A stretch of DNA of 64,000 nt from Gp6-AA40 sp035764385 (lineage in GTDB: Bacteria; Acidobacteriota; Vicinamibacteria; Vicinamibacterales; UBA2999): positions 1-64,000 of the forward strand of contig DASTZI010000221.1 of NCBI GenBank assembly GCA_035764385.1, written 5' to 3'. Position numbers and translations under genes: made by a program. The notes under the pieces were generated by a model. It was not told where the DNA came from and ran no database searches. It was given only the letters and a program-made list of their open reading frames with translations. Shown piece by piece: positions 34,293 through 42,999 of the stretch; the first letter of the stretch is position 1, and each line of letters opens with the position of its first letter.

Positions 34293-35288
34293 CTAGGCTT
34301 CAACGACCGGCCGCAGCTGCGCGACCAGCTGATCCCACCCGTAGTCGGCGTGCGCGATCTCCCGCGCGGCGCGACCAATCTTCTCTGCCTCGTCGTGGTC
34401 CGGAAGACGATCGCAGCGATTGATGTCGATGATGTTCTTCGCGTGCACGAGCCCCTGCGGCGAGTGCTGGTCAAGGTTGGTGATCACCGCGCAGCCGACT
34501 TCCATCGCCGCGTTCACCGTCGTGTTGTTCGCGCGCAGCCCTTTTTCGAAGAACGCCGCCAGGAATGTGCAGTCGACCAGATGATTGAAGACTGCTGTGT
34601 CGGACAGATAGCCCATGAAGTACACGCGGCCGTTGAAGATGGACTGCAGCTCCTCGAAGCGGACGACAAAGGAATCGTCGAAACTGGTGTTCTCGTGCAG
34701 CGCCGTCGAGACGAACACTGAATACGTCTTGCCCGTCGCCTCGAGCAACTCGAGAAGCCTCCGGTAGAGCGGAACCCTGATCTTGTGCGCCATCCCGAAG
34801 GTGAAGACCTTGATCTCCGTATCGTCGAATCGCTGGGGGTTCAGCAGGGTGCCCGGGCAGAACGCCTCGACAATATCGGGACGCGCCGCCCGCAGCTGCT
34901 CGAACAGCTCACGATTGCCGCACGAGACGCGGGCAGCGGCAGCAAGCATCCGCTTCTCGAGTGCGGTGTTGTCGAATGCGTGCAGAAACAGTTCGAATTC
35001 GCCGACGTGCCGCTCGATCCAGGTGTCGAGCGCGAGGGCATCTTCGGCGGAAAATTCCGACATCTTCAGCGACAGCAGCGGCCGGCCGTAACGCGCCAGC
35101 TCCGGTGCGCCGATCCGGACAACTGGCAGGTCGAGCCGCCGCGCCAGGATCGCATTGAACTTGGCGATGCCGCACGTCCACGGGTTCAGGTGATAACCGG
35201 CTATACAGTCGATCAAACGGACCTCAGGTGCTTCGAACTGTTTTGAGTGTGCGGGGAGTGCGCAGCCCAGCCGTTCGGACCCGCGCAA
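34293..35288 (-). CDS. Probable glycosyltransferase, unassigned family
   Basis: 331 residues if TTG 35288 is used; the conserved-looking part begins near VRLIDCIAGYHLNPW about residue 23, so the start is uncertain. The C-terminal half has a GT4-like pattern (VYFMGYLSDTAVFNHLVDCTFLAAFFEKGLRANNTTVNAAMEVGCAVITNLD), with the FEKG...AME part taking the place of the usual EX7E. The N-terminal half shows CGIAKFNAILARRLDLPVVRI, a Rossmann-like opening. Position between the NeuB-like gene and the GtrB-like GT2 supports a transferase role. No close family recognised. Confidence 0.6.
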   Translation of the reverse strand: MRGSERLGCALPAHSKQFEAPEVRLIDCIAGYHLNPWTCGIAKFNAILARRLDLPVVRIGAPELARYGRPLLSLKMSEFSAEDALALDTWIERHVGEFELFLHAFDNTALEKRMLAAAARVSCGNRELFEQLRAARPDIVEAFCPGTLLNPQRFDDTEIKVFTFGMAHKIRVPLYRRLLELLEATGKTYSVFVSTALHENTSFDDSFVVRFEELQSIFNGRVYFMGYLSDTAVFNHLVDCTFLAAFFEKGLRANNTTVNAAMEVGCAVITNLDQHSPQGLVHAKNIIDINRCDRLPDHDEAEKIGRAAREIAHADYGWDQLVAQLRPVVEA

Positions 35289-35297
35289 GTGGCCATT

Positions 35298-36230
35298 CTA
35301 CTGCAGCTTGGCGGCTTCCCGCTGTCCCGCCATCGCCTCGATCAGATAGGGCGGACGTCGCCGCGTTTCCTCCAGCGCGCGCCACACGTACTCGCCGACG
35401 ATTCCGAGGGCGACCAACTGGAACCCGGCGAGGCCGACAATCAACGACAGAACGAGCAGCAGACCTCCACCGAGCTCCGGCAACAGCGCGACGGCGAACA
35501 ACAACAACACGAGGGACCCGACCAAGAACATCAACCCGATATAGGTGCAGAGCCGGATTGGAAAGCCCGAGAACGACGTCATCGAATCGACGACAAGCTT
35601 GATTTTGCGCGCGAGCGTCCATCCGGATTGTCCTGACCGCCGCGGCTGTTTGTCGTACTCGACGCACTCCTGGCGGAAACCGAGCCACGTGATCAACGCA
35701 AGCACGCTGACGTTCCGCTCGGAAAAGCGCCGGAACGCATCGACCACCACGCGATCGACGAGAAAGAAGTCGGCGCCGCGAGCCGGCATCTCGGTCATTC
35801 CGACCAGGCGTCGCATCATCCAGTAATACAGCGCGGCGAATCCCCGGTGCGACGGATCACCGGGCCGGGCCCGCCGCGTTGCCCACACAACCTGCGCACC
35901 CTGACGCCACCGCGCGACCATCGAGGCGAGCGTCTCGGGGGGATCCTGCAGGTCGGCCGCCATCATCACGGCGGCGTCCGAGTCGACCTGATGAAGGCCG
36001 CACGTAATCGCGACGTGCGACCCCGAATTCCGCGAGAGTCGGAAGCCGCGTACACGCGCGTCGCGAAGCGCCAGGGCTTCGATCACCGCGAACGTCTCGT
36101 CGCGCGAATGGTCGTCGACCACGATCCATTCCCAGTCGCTACCGACATCGCGCATCGCGGCCACGAGACGCTCGTAGAGCACCGGCAGGTTAGTGGCTTC
36201 GTTGAACGCCGGCGTCACGATGGAGATCAT
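35298..36230 (-). CDS. Polyprenyl-phosphate glycosyltransferase (GtrB/DPM1-like GT2)
   Basis: 310 residues, ATG 36230. GT2 domain with ISIVTPAFNEATNLPVLYERL, IVVDDHSRDETF, MMAADLQDPPE (DxD-like) and RRSGQSGWTLARKIKLVVDSMTSFS, followed by two C-terminal membrane helices (YIGLMFLVGSLVLLLFAVALL and LLLVLSLIVGLAGFQLVALGIV). Such enzymes move a sugar to undecaprenyl phosphate on the cytoplasmic side so it can be flipped and used outside. No matching GT-C acceptor transferase is certain here; the membrane protein at 48650 is a candidate. Confidence 0.9.
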   Translation of the reverse strand: MISIVTPAFNEATNLPVLYERLVAAMRDVGSDWEWIVVDDHSRDETFAVIEALALRDARVRGFRLSRNSGSHVAITCGLHQVDSDAAVMMAADLQDPPETLASMVARWRQGAQVVWATRRARPGDPSHRGFAALYYWMMRRLVGMTEMPARGADFFLVDRVVVDAFRRFSERNVSVLALITWLGFRQECVEYDKQPRRSGQSGWTLARKIKLVVDSMTSFSGFPIRLCTYIGLMFLVGSLVLLLFAVALLPELGGGLLLVLSLIVGLAGFQLVALGIVGEYVWRALEETRRRPPYLIEAMAGQREAAKLQ

Positions 36231-36258
36231 TCGTGATTTCGGATTTGTGATTTGTGAT
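36231..36258. repeat. Heptanucleotide tract 7 filling the gap between GT2 and aminotransferase
   Basis: Units TCGTGAT, TTCGGAT, TTGTGAT, TTGTGAT. They occupy the entire 28-base gap between the GtrB-like start codon and the aminotransferase stop codon. T-rich on the plus strand. Confidence 0.8.
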
Positions 36259-37440
36259 CTAGACGTCGCGCATGACGCGGGCGACTGCGTCGATCACCCT
36301 GTCCTGATCTTCTTCAGTGAGCTGATGGAACAGCGGAAGGATGATGGTCGTATCCTGCGCCTCCTCGCTCTGGCCGAGGCCGCCGGCGCTGCGCCAGGTT
36401 CCTGCCGGATACGCGCGTTCGCGGTGCGCGTTCATCACCCCGCGGCGGGTGGCGATCCCCGCGTCGAGCATCCGCTGCATGAACGTCCGCTGATCGATCC
36501 AGGCGCCGATGCGGACGGCGTAGCTCTGCCAGTTGCTTCGACCCCACTGCGGCTCGCGGGGCACGACGACACCATCAATGGACTGCAGCCGTGCCTCATA
36601 CCGCGCCGCAAGCTCGCGCCGCCGGGCGATGATCGCTGGCAGGCGCTTCAACTGCTCGCGTCCGATGGCCGCCTGGATGTCTGTCATCCGGTAGTTGTAG
36701 CCAGCAACCACGTATTCCTCGAACACCACTTGCGTGGATGAGTGTCGCACTGCGTCAGGGACATTCATTCCATGCTGCCGCAACAAACGGAACGCGCGAT
36801 CGAGGTCGGCGCTCCTCGTGGTCAGCATTCCGCCGTCACCGGTCGACAGCAGCTTTCGCGGATGAAATGAAAAGCACGCGATGTCGCCGTGCGGCCTGCC
36901 GATGCGCTGCCACGTGCCTTCCCATTCGACTTCACTGCCGATCGCGCATGCGGCGTCTTCGATGAGCGGCAGGCGATGCCGAGCCGCGATCGCGGTCAGC
37001 GCCCGAAGGTCACACGGCATACCGAGCTGGTGCACCACGAGAATCGCTTTCGTCCGTCGTCCGATTGCGGCTTCGACGAGACCGGGATCAATGTTCAGGG
37101 TCGCCCGATCGATGTCGACGAAGACCGGAATCGCAGCGCAATACCGGATGGCGTTTGCGGTGGCAATAAATGAGTGGCTGACGGTGATGACTTCGTCATC
37201 CGTGCCGACGCCCAGCGCCACCAGCGCGACATGCAACGCGGTGGTGCAGCTCGACACGGCGCACGCGTGCGGTGCGCCGACAGCATCACCGAACTCGCGC
37301 TCGAATGCGGCCACCTCTGGCCCCTGCGTGATCCAGCCTGAAAGAATGGCGCGACGCGCCGCCGCTGCCTCCTGCTCGTCCATCCACGGACGTGCGACAG
37401 GAATGATCGTGCTCACGGCGTTACCGCGAACCATCGCCAC
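36259..37440 (-). CDS. DegT/DnrJ/EryC1-type sugar aminotransferase, copy 1
   Basis: 393 residues from GTG 37440; ATG 37434 is equally possible. PLP enzyme that aminates a nucleotide-linked keto-sugar. Motifs: VARPWMDEQEAAAARRAILSG, VSSCTTALHVALVALGVG (phosphate contact), VHQLGMPCDL, LIEDAACAIGSEVEWEG and the Schiff-base Lys in FSFHPRKLLSTGDGGML near 192. Related enzymes make 4-amino- or 3-amino-hexoses, e.g. perosamine, bacillosamine or legionaminic precursors. The partner keto-sugar is unknown. Flanked on both sides by heptamer tracts. Confidence 0.92.
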   Translation of the reverse strand: MAMVRGNAVSTIIPVARPWMDEQEAAAARRAILSGWITQGPEVAAFEREFGDAVGAPHACAVSSCTTALHVALVALGVGTDDEVITVSHSFIATANAIRYCAAIPVFVDIDRATLNIDPGLVEAAIGRRTKAILVVHQLGMPCDLRALTAIAARHRLPLIEDAACAIGSEVEWEGTWQRIGRPHGDIACFSFHPRKLLSTGDGGMLTTRSADLDRAFRLLRQHGMNVPDAVRHSSTQVVFEEYVVAGYNYRMTDIQAAIGREQLKRLPAIIARRRELAARYEARLQSIDGVVVPREPQWGRSNWQSYAVRIGAWIDQRTFMQRMLDAGIATRRGVMNAHRERAYPAGTWRSAGGLGQSEEAQDTTIILPLFHQLTEEDQDRVIDAVARVMRDV

Positions 37441-37479
37441 TAATCACCACCCACTAACCACTAACCACTAACTACGAAC
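37438..37479. repeat. Heptanucleotide tract 8 between aminotransferase and epimerase
   Basis: Units CACTAAT, CACCACC, CACTAAC x3, TACGAAC. It covers the aminotransferase start codon, the 27-base gap and the last codons and TAG stop of the epimerase at 37468. The stop codon itself is provided by a repeat unit. Confidence 0.85.
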
Positions 37480-38475
37480 CGGATTCACGTCCCAGTTTCG
37501 AACAACTTCGTCGCGCAGCAATTGCTCGGGCGATACGTTCCGCGAGCGATACCAGTCGAGCAGCATCGCCAGACCCTGTTCCAACGGCACTTGCGGTTCA
37601 TAACCGAGCAGGCTTCTCGCCTGCGACATGTCGGCATACAGCCGCAACACGTCGCCCGGGCGCGCCTCGTCGTGCACGACCTCCGCGGCGGGGCGTTCCG
37701 TGATTTCCGCGACCGTCCGCGCCAGGTCGTTGATCGACAGCTCAAATCCGCTGCCGAGATTCAGCGTCCGGCCAACGGCCTCGGCCGTGCTCCCCGCGAG
37801 AACAATCCCTCGCGCGGAATCGCTCACGTAGGTGAAGTCCCGCGTCTGCGTTCCATCGCCGAAGATCACCATTGGCCTGTCCGCCAGGCATCGCAGCATG
37901 AATTTCGGAATGACTTCGCCGCTGTCGCCCTCGTGATGGCACCGGGGGCCGTAGGTGTTGAACGGCCGGACCACGACGGTTGGAAATCCGTAGGTGCGGT
38001 GATAGGCGCGGGTGTACGCCTCCCCCGCCAGCTTCGACCCTCCGTAGACGGTGCTTGGAAACGTCGGGTGATCTTCGGTCATCGGCACTCGCTGCGCGGT
38101 GCCGTAGACCTCGGAACTCGAGACGTACACGAATTTCGGTACGCCGGCCGCGCGGCTGGCTTCGAGCAGTTGCAACGTACCGGTCGCGTTGACATCGTGA
38201 TTGTCGAGCGGCGAGTGGACCGAATGCCGGACACCGAGACAGGCGAGGTGATACACGACATCCGCCTCCCGCAGGATCGGCGCGTAGGCGCTGACGTCGC
38301 GGATGTCGTATTCGAGCAGCGTGATGCGACCATTCACACCGGCCAGATTCTCACGCTTGCCATTGACGAGATTGTCGATCACGACCACCGGCGAACCCGC
38401 CGCGATGAGCTGTCGGACCAACTCGGATCCGATGAAGCCCGCACCGCCGGTGACAACCGTGCTCGTGCGGCTCAC
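37468..38475 (-). CDS. NAD-dependent nucleotide-sugar epimerase/dehydratase, copy 1
   Basis: 335 residues from GTG 38475, which overlaps the neighbouring family A stop as GTGA. Extended SDR: VVTGGAGFIGSELVRQLIA, YHLACLGVRHSVHSP, VYVSSSEVYGTAQ, STVYGGSKLAGEAYTRAY (YxxxK), VVRPFNTYGPRCHHEGDSGEVIPKF and FGDGTQTRDFTYVSD. Fits the UDP-glucose 4-epimerase/UDP-glucuronate group; the exact reaction cannot be told. The ~67 residues upstream of this start in the open frame overlap a real gene and are not used. Confidence 0.88.
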   Translation of the reverse strand: MSRTSTVVTGGAGFIGSELVRQLIAAGSPVVVIDNLVNGKRENLAGVNGRITLLEYDIRDVSAYAPILREADVVYHLACLGVRHSVHSPLDNHDVNATGTLQLLEASRAAGVPKFVYVSSSEVYGTAQRVPMTEDHPTFPSTVYGGSKLAGEAYTRAYHRTYGFPTVVVRPFNTYGPRCHHEGDSGEVIPKFMLRCLADRPMVIFGDGTQTRDFTYVSDSARGIVLAGSTAEAVGRTLNLGSGFELSINDLARTVAEITERPAAEVVHDEARPGDVLRLYADMSQARSLLGYEPQVPLEQGLAMLLDWYRSRNVSPEQLLRDEVVRNWDVNPVRS

Positions 38476-39698
38476 GCGGAGTGCTCGGGACGTGCAGGTT
38501 CGAGGATGTCGATTTGATCCAGCACCGCCAGATCCATCGGCGTGAAGCGCGCCGCGTCCATCGAGTTGTAAGCGTGCCGAGCCGCATACAGGTGCGGCGT
38601 CAGGAAATGGTCGTCCGCGTACACCGCCAGCGTGTCGGTCCCCAGCATCGGCGCGAGCCACGCGAGGCTCCCACACGTGCCCACGAAACGGGTCGCGCGT
38701 CGAATGATTTCCGTCTGGACCGCAAGATTGTTCTGGGGCGTCAACCAGCCGTCGAGCGTGATCAGGCCTGGCACATCCTTGAACACGTAGTCGGCGTGCT
38801 CGTCGAGCGAGAGATTCGTGTTCAGCGCAACAACGGGGTACCGGCGGCTGATCCGCTCGACAAGGTGGCGCAGCTGCTCCCGGTTCGCAGGCGTATCCAT
38901 CAGGGCTCGTCCCGTGTAGAACTTCACGGCGACGAACGTGTCCGGAAGCCTCGGAAGATCGACCGCGGCGATCGCGGTTGCGCGCTCGTACTCCGTGTAG
39001 TCGAGGAGCGATTGCAGCGAGTCGTTGCCGAGCCAGAACTGTCGAAGCAACTGGAACATCGTTGACGGATGTAACACCGCGGAGGTGAGAATGCCGACGT
39101 GGGCGCGGGCGCGGCCGAGGATCTCCTCGTCGAAGTTCGAGGACGCGAGCTGCTTCTGATCGGCGTCACGCTGCCGCGCCTGGTTGCGCGACGCGAATGC
39201 CTCCGGGCTGAACAGGTCGAACTGTTCGACGTACCGTGAGGCAATGCCCGTGTACCACGTCGCCACGCCGCCTCGCGAAACCGCGATCACGCGATCGGGA
39301 TCCACGTCGTACTGGCGGATGAACCAGCGGAGAAACGGAACCCAGTACAGCGCCTCGTAGCCGACTTCAGACAGCCACGGACCGACGATGATCGGACCGG
39401 GGCTCGTCGCGATCGACCGCAGGGTCCGGCGAACCGAGACGTCGCGCACGATGACAGGCCACGTGCGATGGCGCAGCCGATCCCAGTAGCGGGACGTCCG
39501 CACCACGCCTGCGTACGCATGCTGCGCCGCATCGCGGCCCCGGTCGCTTCCGAGCTTCACCTGCGCGCGAGCGTGTTTGTGCGTCTCATGCAGATCCTTC
39601 TGCCGCCGCAGCGTCCAGTGGCGACCGCGCCTGTAAAGCTTGGCGGTCCGGTTCCAGACGACGCGGGCCAGGTTCTGCGCGGCGAGCGAAATACTCAT
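38472..39698 (-). CDS. Family A protein (GPWLSEVG/FVGTxG), paralog 1; putative glycosyltransferase
   Basis: 408 residues from ATG 39698. A basic N-terminal region (~90 residues) is followed by IIVGPWLSEVGYEALYW near 105, VIAVSRGGVATWYTGI, LHPSTMFQLLRQFW, FVAVKFYTGRALMDTP, ALNTNLSLDEHADYVF and NNLAVQTEIIRRATRFVGTCG with LAWLAPMLG near 340. These blocks recur in four other proteins here. The two Rossmann-like halves and late Gly-rich loop look like a GT-B enzyme, but I recognise no characterised relative. Placed between an epimerase and an acetyltransferase gene. Confidence 0.7.
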   Translation of the reverse strand: MSISLAAQNLARVVWNRTAKLYRRGRHWTLRRQKDLHETHKHARAQVKLGSDRGRDAAQHAYAGVVRTSRYWDRLRHRTWPVIVRDVSVRRTLRSIATSPGPIIVGPWLSEVGYEALYWVPFLRWFIRQYDVDPDRVIAVSRGGVATWYTGIASRYVEQFDLFSPEAFASRNQARQRDADQKQLASSNFDEEILGRARAHVGILTSAVLHPSTMFQLLRQFWLGNDSLQSLLDYTEYERATAIAAVDLPRLPDTFVAVKFYTGRALMDTPANREQLRHLVERISRRYPVVALNTNLSLDEHADYVFKDVPGLITLDGWLTPQNNLAVQTEIIRRATRFVGTCGSLAWLAPMLGTDTLAVYADDHFLTPHLYAARHAYNSMDAARFTPMDLAVLDQIDILEPARPEHSA

Positions 39699-39715
39699 AG
39701 GGCCGTCGGTCGCCT

Positions 39716-40384
39716 TTACCGCTTTTCGTGACCCGCGCGCCAGCGGAGAAACGTCGCGGGGACGCCGGCGACGATGGAAAAGGCGGCGACATCGCGTGTG
39801 ACGATCGCGCCCGCGCCGACGATGGCTCCCTGGCCGATCACGACGCCTGGAAGCACGACGGCATTCACGCCGATGTCCGCCCACGCCTCGATACGCGTGC
39901 TCTTGATCTCGAGATCGGTCTGAATGATCGGAATATCGTGGGGCTGTCCGATGTGTTGCGACCCGAGCGCCCGTGCCCCCGGTCCCCACCCGACGTACTC
40001 GCCAATGACGAGGTCGCGTGCGTCGAGATAACTTTGCGGACCGATCCACGCGTGATCACCGATGATGCATCGGCCTTCCGCACGCCCCTGGATAAACGCT
40101 TGTTCACCGACGAACACGCCGTCGCCGATCTCGAATGTCTCGAAATGAGAAGCGATGGCGCCGCGGCCAATCCGAACACCGTGGCCAAACCGGCGCGACA
40201 GCGCGCGCCAGGCCGCGCGGCGCATACGGGCGGCATGGTCGTCCTCGCCGAGCGCGTGCACGGAGGCCAGCTGCAGGATCTCCTCACGCGACTTCGATCG
40301 ACGCAGGTCTTCGGCAAACGCAATTTCATCTGGCGGATCGTGCTCAACGGGCCGTACTCCGTGAACGGCACGAACAAGCGTCAC
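39716..40384 (-). CDS. Left-handed beta-helix (hexapeptide) acyltransferase, copy 1
   Basis: 222 residues from GTG 40384, which overlaps the aminotransferase stop by four bases. Hexapeptide repeats are visible throughout residues ~85-210: IGDGVFVGEQAFIQGRAEG, IIGDHAWIGPQSYL, IEAWADIGVNAVVLPGVVIGQGAIVGAGAIVTRDVAAFSIVAGVPATF. The end matches the trimeric WcaF/WbbJ-type O- or N-acetyltransferase group. A His in QHIGQPHD is a likely catalytic base. Probably acetylates a sugar made by neighbours; target unknown. Confidence 0.87.
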   Translation of the reverse strand: MTLVRAVHGVRPVEHDPPDEIAFAEDLRRSKSREEILQLASVHALGEDDHAARMRRAAWRALSRRFGHGVRIGRGAIASHFETFEIGDGVFVGEQAFIQGRAEGRCIIGDHAWIGPQSYLDARDLVIGEYVGWGPGARALGSQHIGQPHDIPIIQTDLEIKSTRIEAWADIGVNAVVLPGVVIGQGAIVGAGAIVTRDVAAFSIVAGVPATFLRWRAGHEKR

Positions 40385-41478
40385 ACGCGGGCCTTCGACA
40401 CGACTGCGGCGACGGTCTCCACCTGCCCTTGAGTCATCTCCGGGAAAATCGGCAGCGACAACACCTCGCGCGCCGCGGCCTCGGCGACCTGGAAATCGCC
40501 CGCGCAATACCCGAGGTCGGCGTGCGCCGGCTGGAGGTGAACGGGAATCGGATAGTGGATGCCGGTCTGGATGCCCTCTTTCGAGAGCGCCTCGCGCAGG
40601 GCGTCGCGGTCGTCGCTTCGAACGACGTAGACGTGGTAGACGTGCCGGCATCCCGGCCGCTCTTTCGGCACACGGACGCTGTCATGGTCCAGGACCTCGG
40701 TGTACCACCGCGCGACCTGACGGCGCTTTTCCGTCCACGCCTCGAGATGTCGAAGTTTCACCCGCAGCACCGCGCCCTGGATGCCGTCCATCCGGTAGTT
40801 GAATCCCTTCAACCGGTGTTCGTACCGTTTCTCCTGTCCCCAGTCGCGGAGAATGCGGCATGTCGTCGCCAGGTCGCTTCGTGTCGTTGTAATCGCGCCT
40901 CCTTCTCCGTAGGCGCCAAGATTCTTCCCCGGGTAGAAGCTGAAGGTGGCGATGTCGGTCAACGATCCGCAGCGCCGGCCGTGATATTCGGAGCCATGCG
41001 CCTGCGCGGCATCTTCAATCACAACCAGGCCTCGCCGGCGCGCGATCTCCAGGATTGGCGTCATGTCCGCCGGCTGGCCGTAGAGGTGCACGGGCATGAT
41101 GGCCCTGGTCTTCCCCGTAATGGCGGACTCGATCCTGGTCGCGTCAATCGCGAAGTAATCAGGCTCGATGTCGACCAAGACCGGTGTCGCACCCGCATAC
41201 CGGATCGCTGCGACGGTTGCGACGAAGGTGAACGGCGTGGTGATCACTTCGTCGCCCGGACCAATCCCCGCAGCGAGCAGTGCCAGGTGCAGCGCGCTGG
41301 TGCCCGAATTCACGCCCACACATTCCGATGCCTGGCAGTAGGTCGCGAACTCGCGTTCAAAGGCCGCGACTTCGTCTCCCAGAATGAACTGCGTGCTGTC
41401 GAGGACACGCAGAACCGCCGCATCGATTTCGTCCTTGATGCCGCGGTACTGCGCCTTCAAATCCAGGTATGGAATCAT
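40381..41478 (-). CDS. DegT/DnrJ-type aminotransferase, WbpE-like
   Basis: 365 residues from ATG 41478. PLP enzyme with MIPYLDLKAQYRGIKDEID, VGVNSGTSALHLALLAAGIGPGDEVI, PVHLYGQPADMTPI, VIEDAAQAHGSEYHG and Lys in FYPGKNLGAYGEGGA near 183. WbpE transaminates UDP-3-keto-GlcNAcA with glutamate to give the 3-amino sugar. The WbpE reading is supported by a WbpB-like oxidoreductase (41498) and WbpD-like acetyltransferase (42523) directly upstream in the same operon. Confidence 0.9.
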   Translation of the reverse strand: MIPYLDLKAQYRGIKDEIDAAVLRVLDSTQFILGDEVAAFEREFATYCQASECVGVNSGTSALHLALLAAGIGPGDEVITTPFTFVATVAAIRYAGATPVLVDIEPDYFAIDATRIESAITGKTRAIMPVHLYGQPADMTPILEIARRRGLVVIEDAAQAHGSEYHGRRCGSLTDIATFSFYPGKNLGAYGEGGAITTTRSDLATTCRILRDWGQEKRYEHRLKGFNYRMDGIQGAVLRVKLRHLEAWTEKRRQVARWYTEVLDHDSVRVPKERPGCRHVYHVYVVRSDDRDALREALSKEGIQTGIHYPIPVHLQPAHADLGYCAGDFQVAEAAAREVLSLPIFPEMTQGQVETVAAVVSKARV

Positions 41479-41497
41479 CGACAACAGGGTCGAGCGT

Positions 41498-42526
41498 TCA
41501 GAGAACGGGCGATGTGAGGTCGAGCGGGACAAGGGCACCGTGATGGGTCATCGACTGCGTCGCGGCTTCAAGCAATCGCACCACCCGCAGTCCGGCTTGC
41601 CCATCCGTCGTCGGCTTCTTCTGCTGATCGATGCACTCGATGAAATGCCTGGCTTCGGTCTGCAGCGCTTCCGCCAGTGGAATCTGCGGCGCCCACATGT
41701 CGCCTGCACGATAGCCAACCAGCATCTCGTACACGTTTTCGGGACTCGGATTCACGGAGATGCCGCGGTCGTAGACCTTGATCTTTTCGCTCGCCTCGAG
41801 GTCGTCGAAGACGATCATCCGGCGGCTGCCGCCGAGCAGCGTGCGCCGCACCTTCACCGGCGCAAGCCAGTTGACGTGCACATGCGCGATCAGGCGTCCG
41901 TCGAAGAACATCGTCATGTAGGCGATGTTCTCGGGTTGGCCGGCGACATGCGCGAGCCCGGTGGCCGAGACCGAGACCGGCGTCTGCGCCAGCACGTAAT
42001 CCATGATCGAGAGGTCGTGAACGGCGAGGTCCCAGAGCACGTTCACGTCATGCTGAAACAAACCGAGATTGATGCGAACCGAATCGTAGTAATAAATTTC
42101 CCCGAGATCGCCGTTTTGCGTTAGCTCCCGAATCTTCCTCACGGCATTCGTGTAGACGAAGGTGTGATCCACCATCAGCACGAGCCGGCGCTTGTCGGCT
42201 TCATCAATCAGCGCCAGCGACTGTTCCGAGGTCGCGGTCATCGGCTTCTCGACAAGGACGTGCTTGCCCGCGCGAAGCGCTGCCATCGCCAGCTCGAAAT
42301 GTGAGGAGACAGGCGTCGCAATCGCCACCGCGTCGACACTCGCGTCACTGATCAGGTCGCGGTAATCGGTCGACACTTTTGCTGTCGGGTATCTCGCCGT
42401 CAGCTGTGCGAGCCGCTCGGGGCGCATGTCCGTGACGAACCCGACACGGGCACCGGGCGCCTCGGCGAAGTTGCGCACCAGGTTCGGTCCCCAGTACCCG
42501 TAACCAATCACGCCGATGGAAATCAC
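41498..42526 (-). CDS. Gfo/Idh/MocA oxidoreductase, WbpB/WlbA-like
   Basis: 342 residues from GTG 42526. NAD-binding IGVIGYGYWGPNLVRNFAE, VAIATPVSSHFELAMAALRAGKHVLVEKPMT (EKP motif Lys) and YYYDSVRINLGLFQHDVNVLWDLAVHDLSIMDY (family His). In the Wbp/Wlb pathway this type oxidises the C3 hydroxyl of UDP-GlcNAcA. It overlaps the acetyltransferase stop as GTGA and precedes the WbpE-like gene by 19 bases. Confidence 0.9.
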   Translation of the reverse strand: MISIGVIGYGYWGPNLVRNFAEAPGARVGFVTDMRPERLAQLTARYPTAKVSTDYRDLISDASVDAVAIATPVSSHFELAMAALRAGKHVLVEKPMTATSEQSLALIDEADKRRLVLMVDHTFVYTNAVRKIRELTQNGDLGEIYYYDSVRINLGLFQHDVNVLWDLAVHDLSIMDYVLAQTPVSVSATGLAHVAGQPENIAYMTMFFDGRLIAHVHVNWLAPVKVRRTLLGGSRRMIVFDDLEASEKIKVYDRGISVNPSPENVYEMLVGYRAGDMWAPQIPLAEALQTEARHFIECIDQQKKPTTDGQAGLRVVRLLEAATQSMTHHGALVPLDLTSPVL

Positions 42527-42999
42527 CGCGTCTCCTGCGCCCGTCCGTGAAGGCGCGCGGGCACACCCGCCACGACGGCATCGGCCGGGACATCGTGCGT
42601 GACCACGGCGCCGGCGCCGACCAGCGCCCGCTCACCAATCGTCACGCCGCACATGATCACGGCTCCGCTGCCGATGGACGCACCTCGGCGCACGCGCGTC
42701 GGAACGACTTTCCAGTCCGCCTGCGTCTGCAGTACGCCCTCGTTGGTTGCGCGCGGATAGGGATCGTTGATGAACATCACGCCGTGACCGACGAAGACCT
42801 CGTCTTCAATGTCGACGCCTTCGCAGATGAAGGTGTGCGATGAAATCTTGCAGCGGGCGCCGATGGTCGCGTTTTTCTGAATCTCGACGAACGCGCCGAT
42901 CTTCGTCTCGTCGCCAACCTCACAGCCATACAGATTCACCAGATCTGGGTGGTGAATCACGACATTGCGACCAAGCCGGACCGTTGGCGCGAGCGGCAT
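42523..42999 (-). CDS. Hexapeptide N-acetyltransferase, WbpD/WlbB-like
   Basis: 158 residues from ATG 42999, overlapping the methyltransferase stop by one base. Repeats of the left-handed beta helix: VVIHHPDLVNLYGCEVGDETKIGAFVEI, KNATIGARCKISSHTFICEGVDI, FVGHGVMFINDPYPRATNEG and GASIGSGAVIMCGVTIGERALVGAGAVVTHDVPADAVVAGVPAR. The FIND.P.P.A block is typical of WbpD. It would acetylate UDP-3-amino-GlcNAcA to UDP-GlcNAc3NAcA. Operon order D-B-E matches the pathway. Confidence 0.9.
   Translation of the reverse strand: MPLAPTVRLGRNVVIHHPDLVNLYGCEVGDETKIGAFVEIQKNATIGARCKISSHTFICEGVDIEDEVFVGHGVMFINDPYPRATNEGVLQTQADWKVVPTRVRRGASIGSGAVIMCGVTIGERALVGAGAVVTHDVPADAVVAGVPARLHGRAQETR

Noticed and set aside
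40135..41517. 460-codon plus-strand open frame
   Set aside because: Lies antisense to the acetyltransferase and aminotransferase genes, which have clear motifs and coupled starts.
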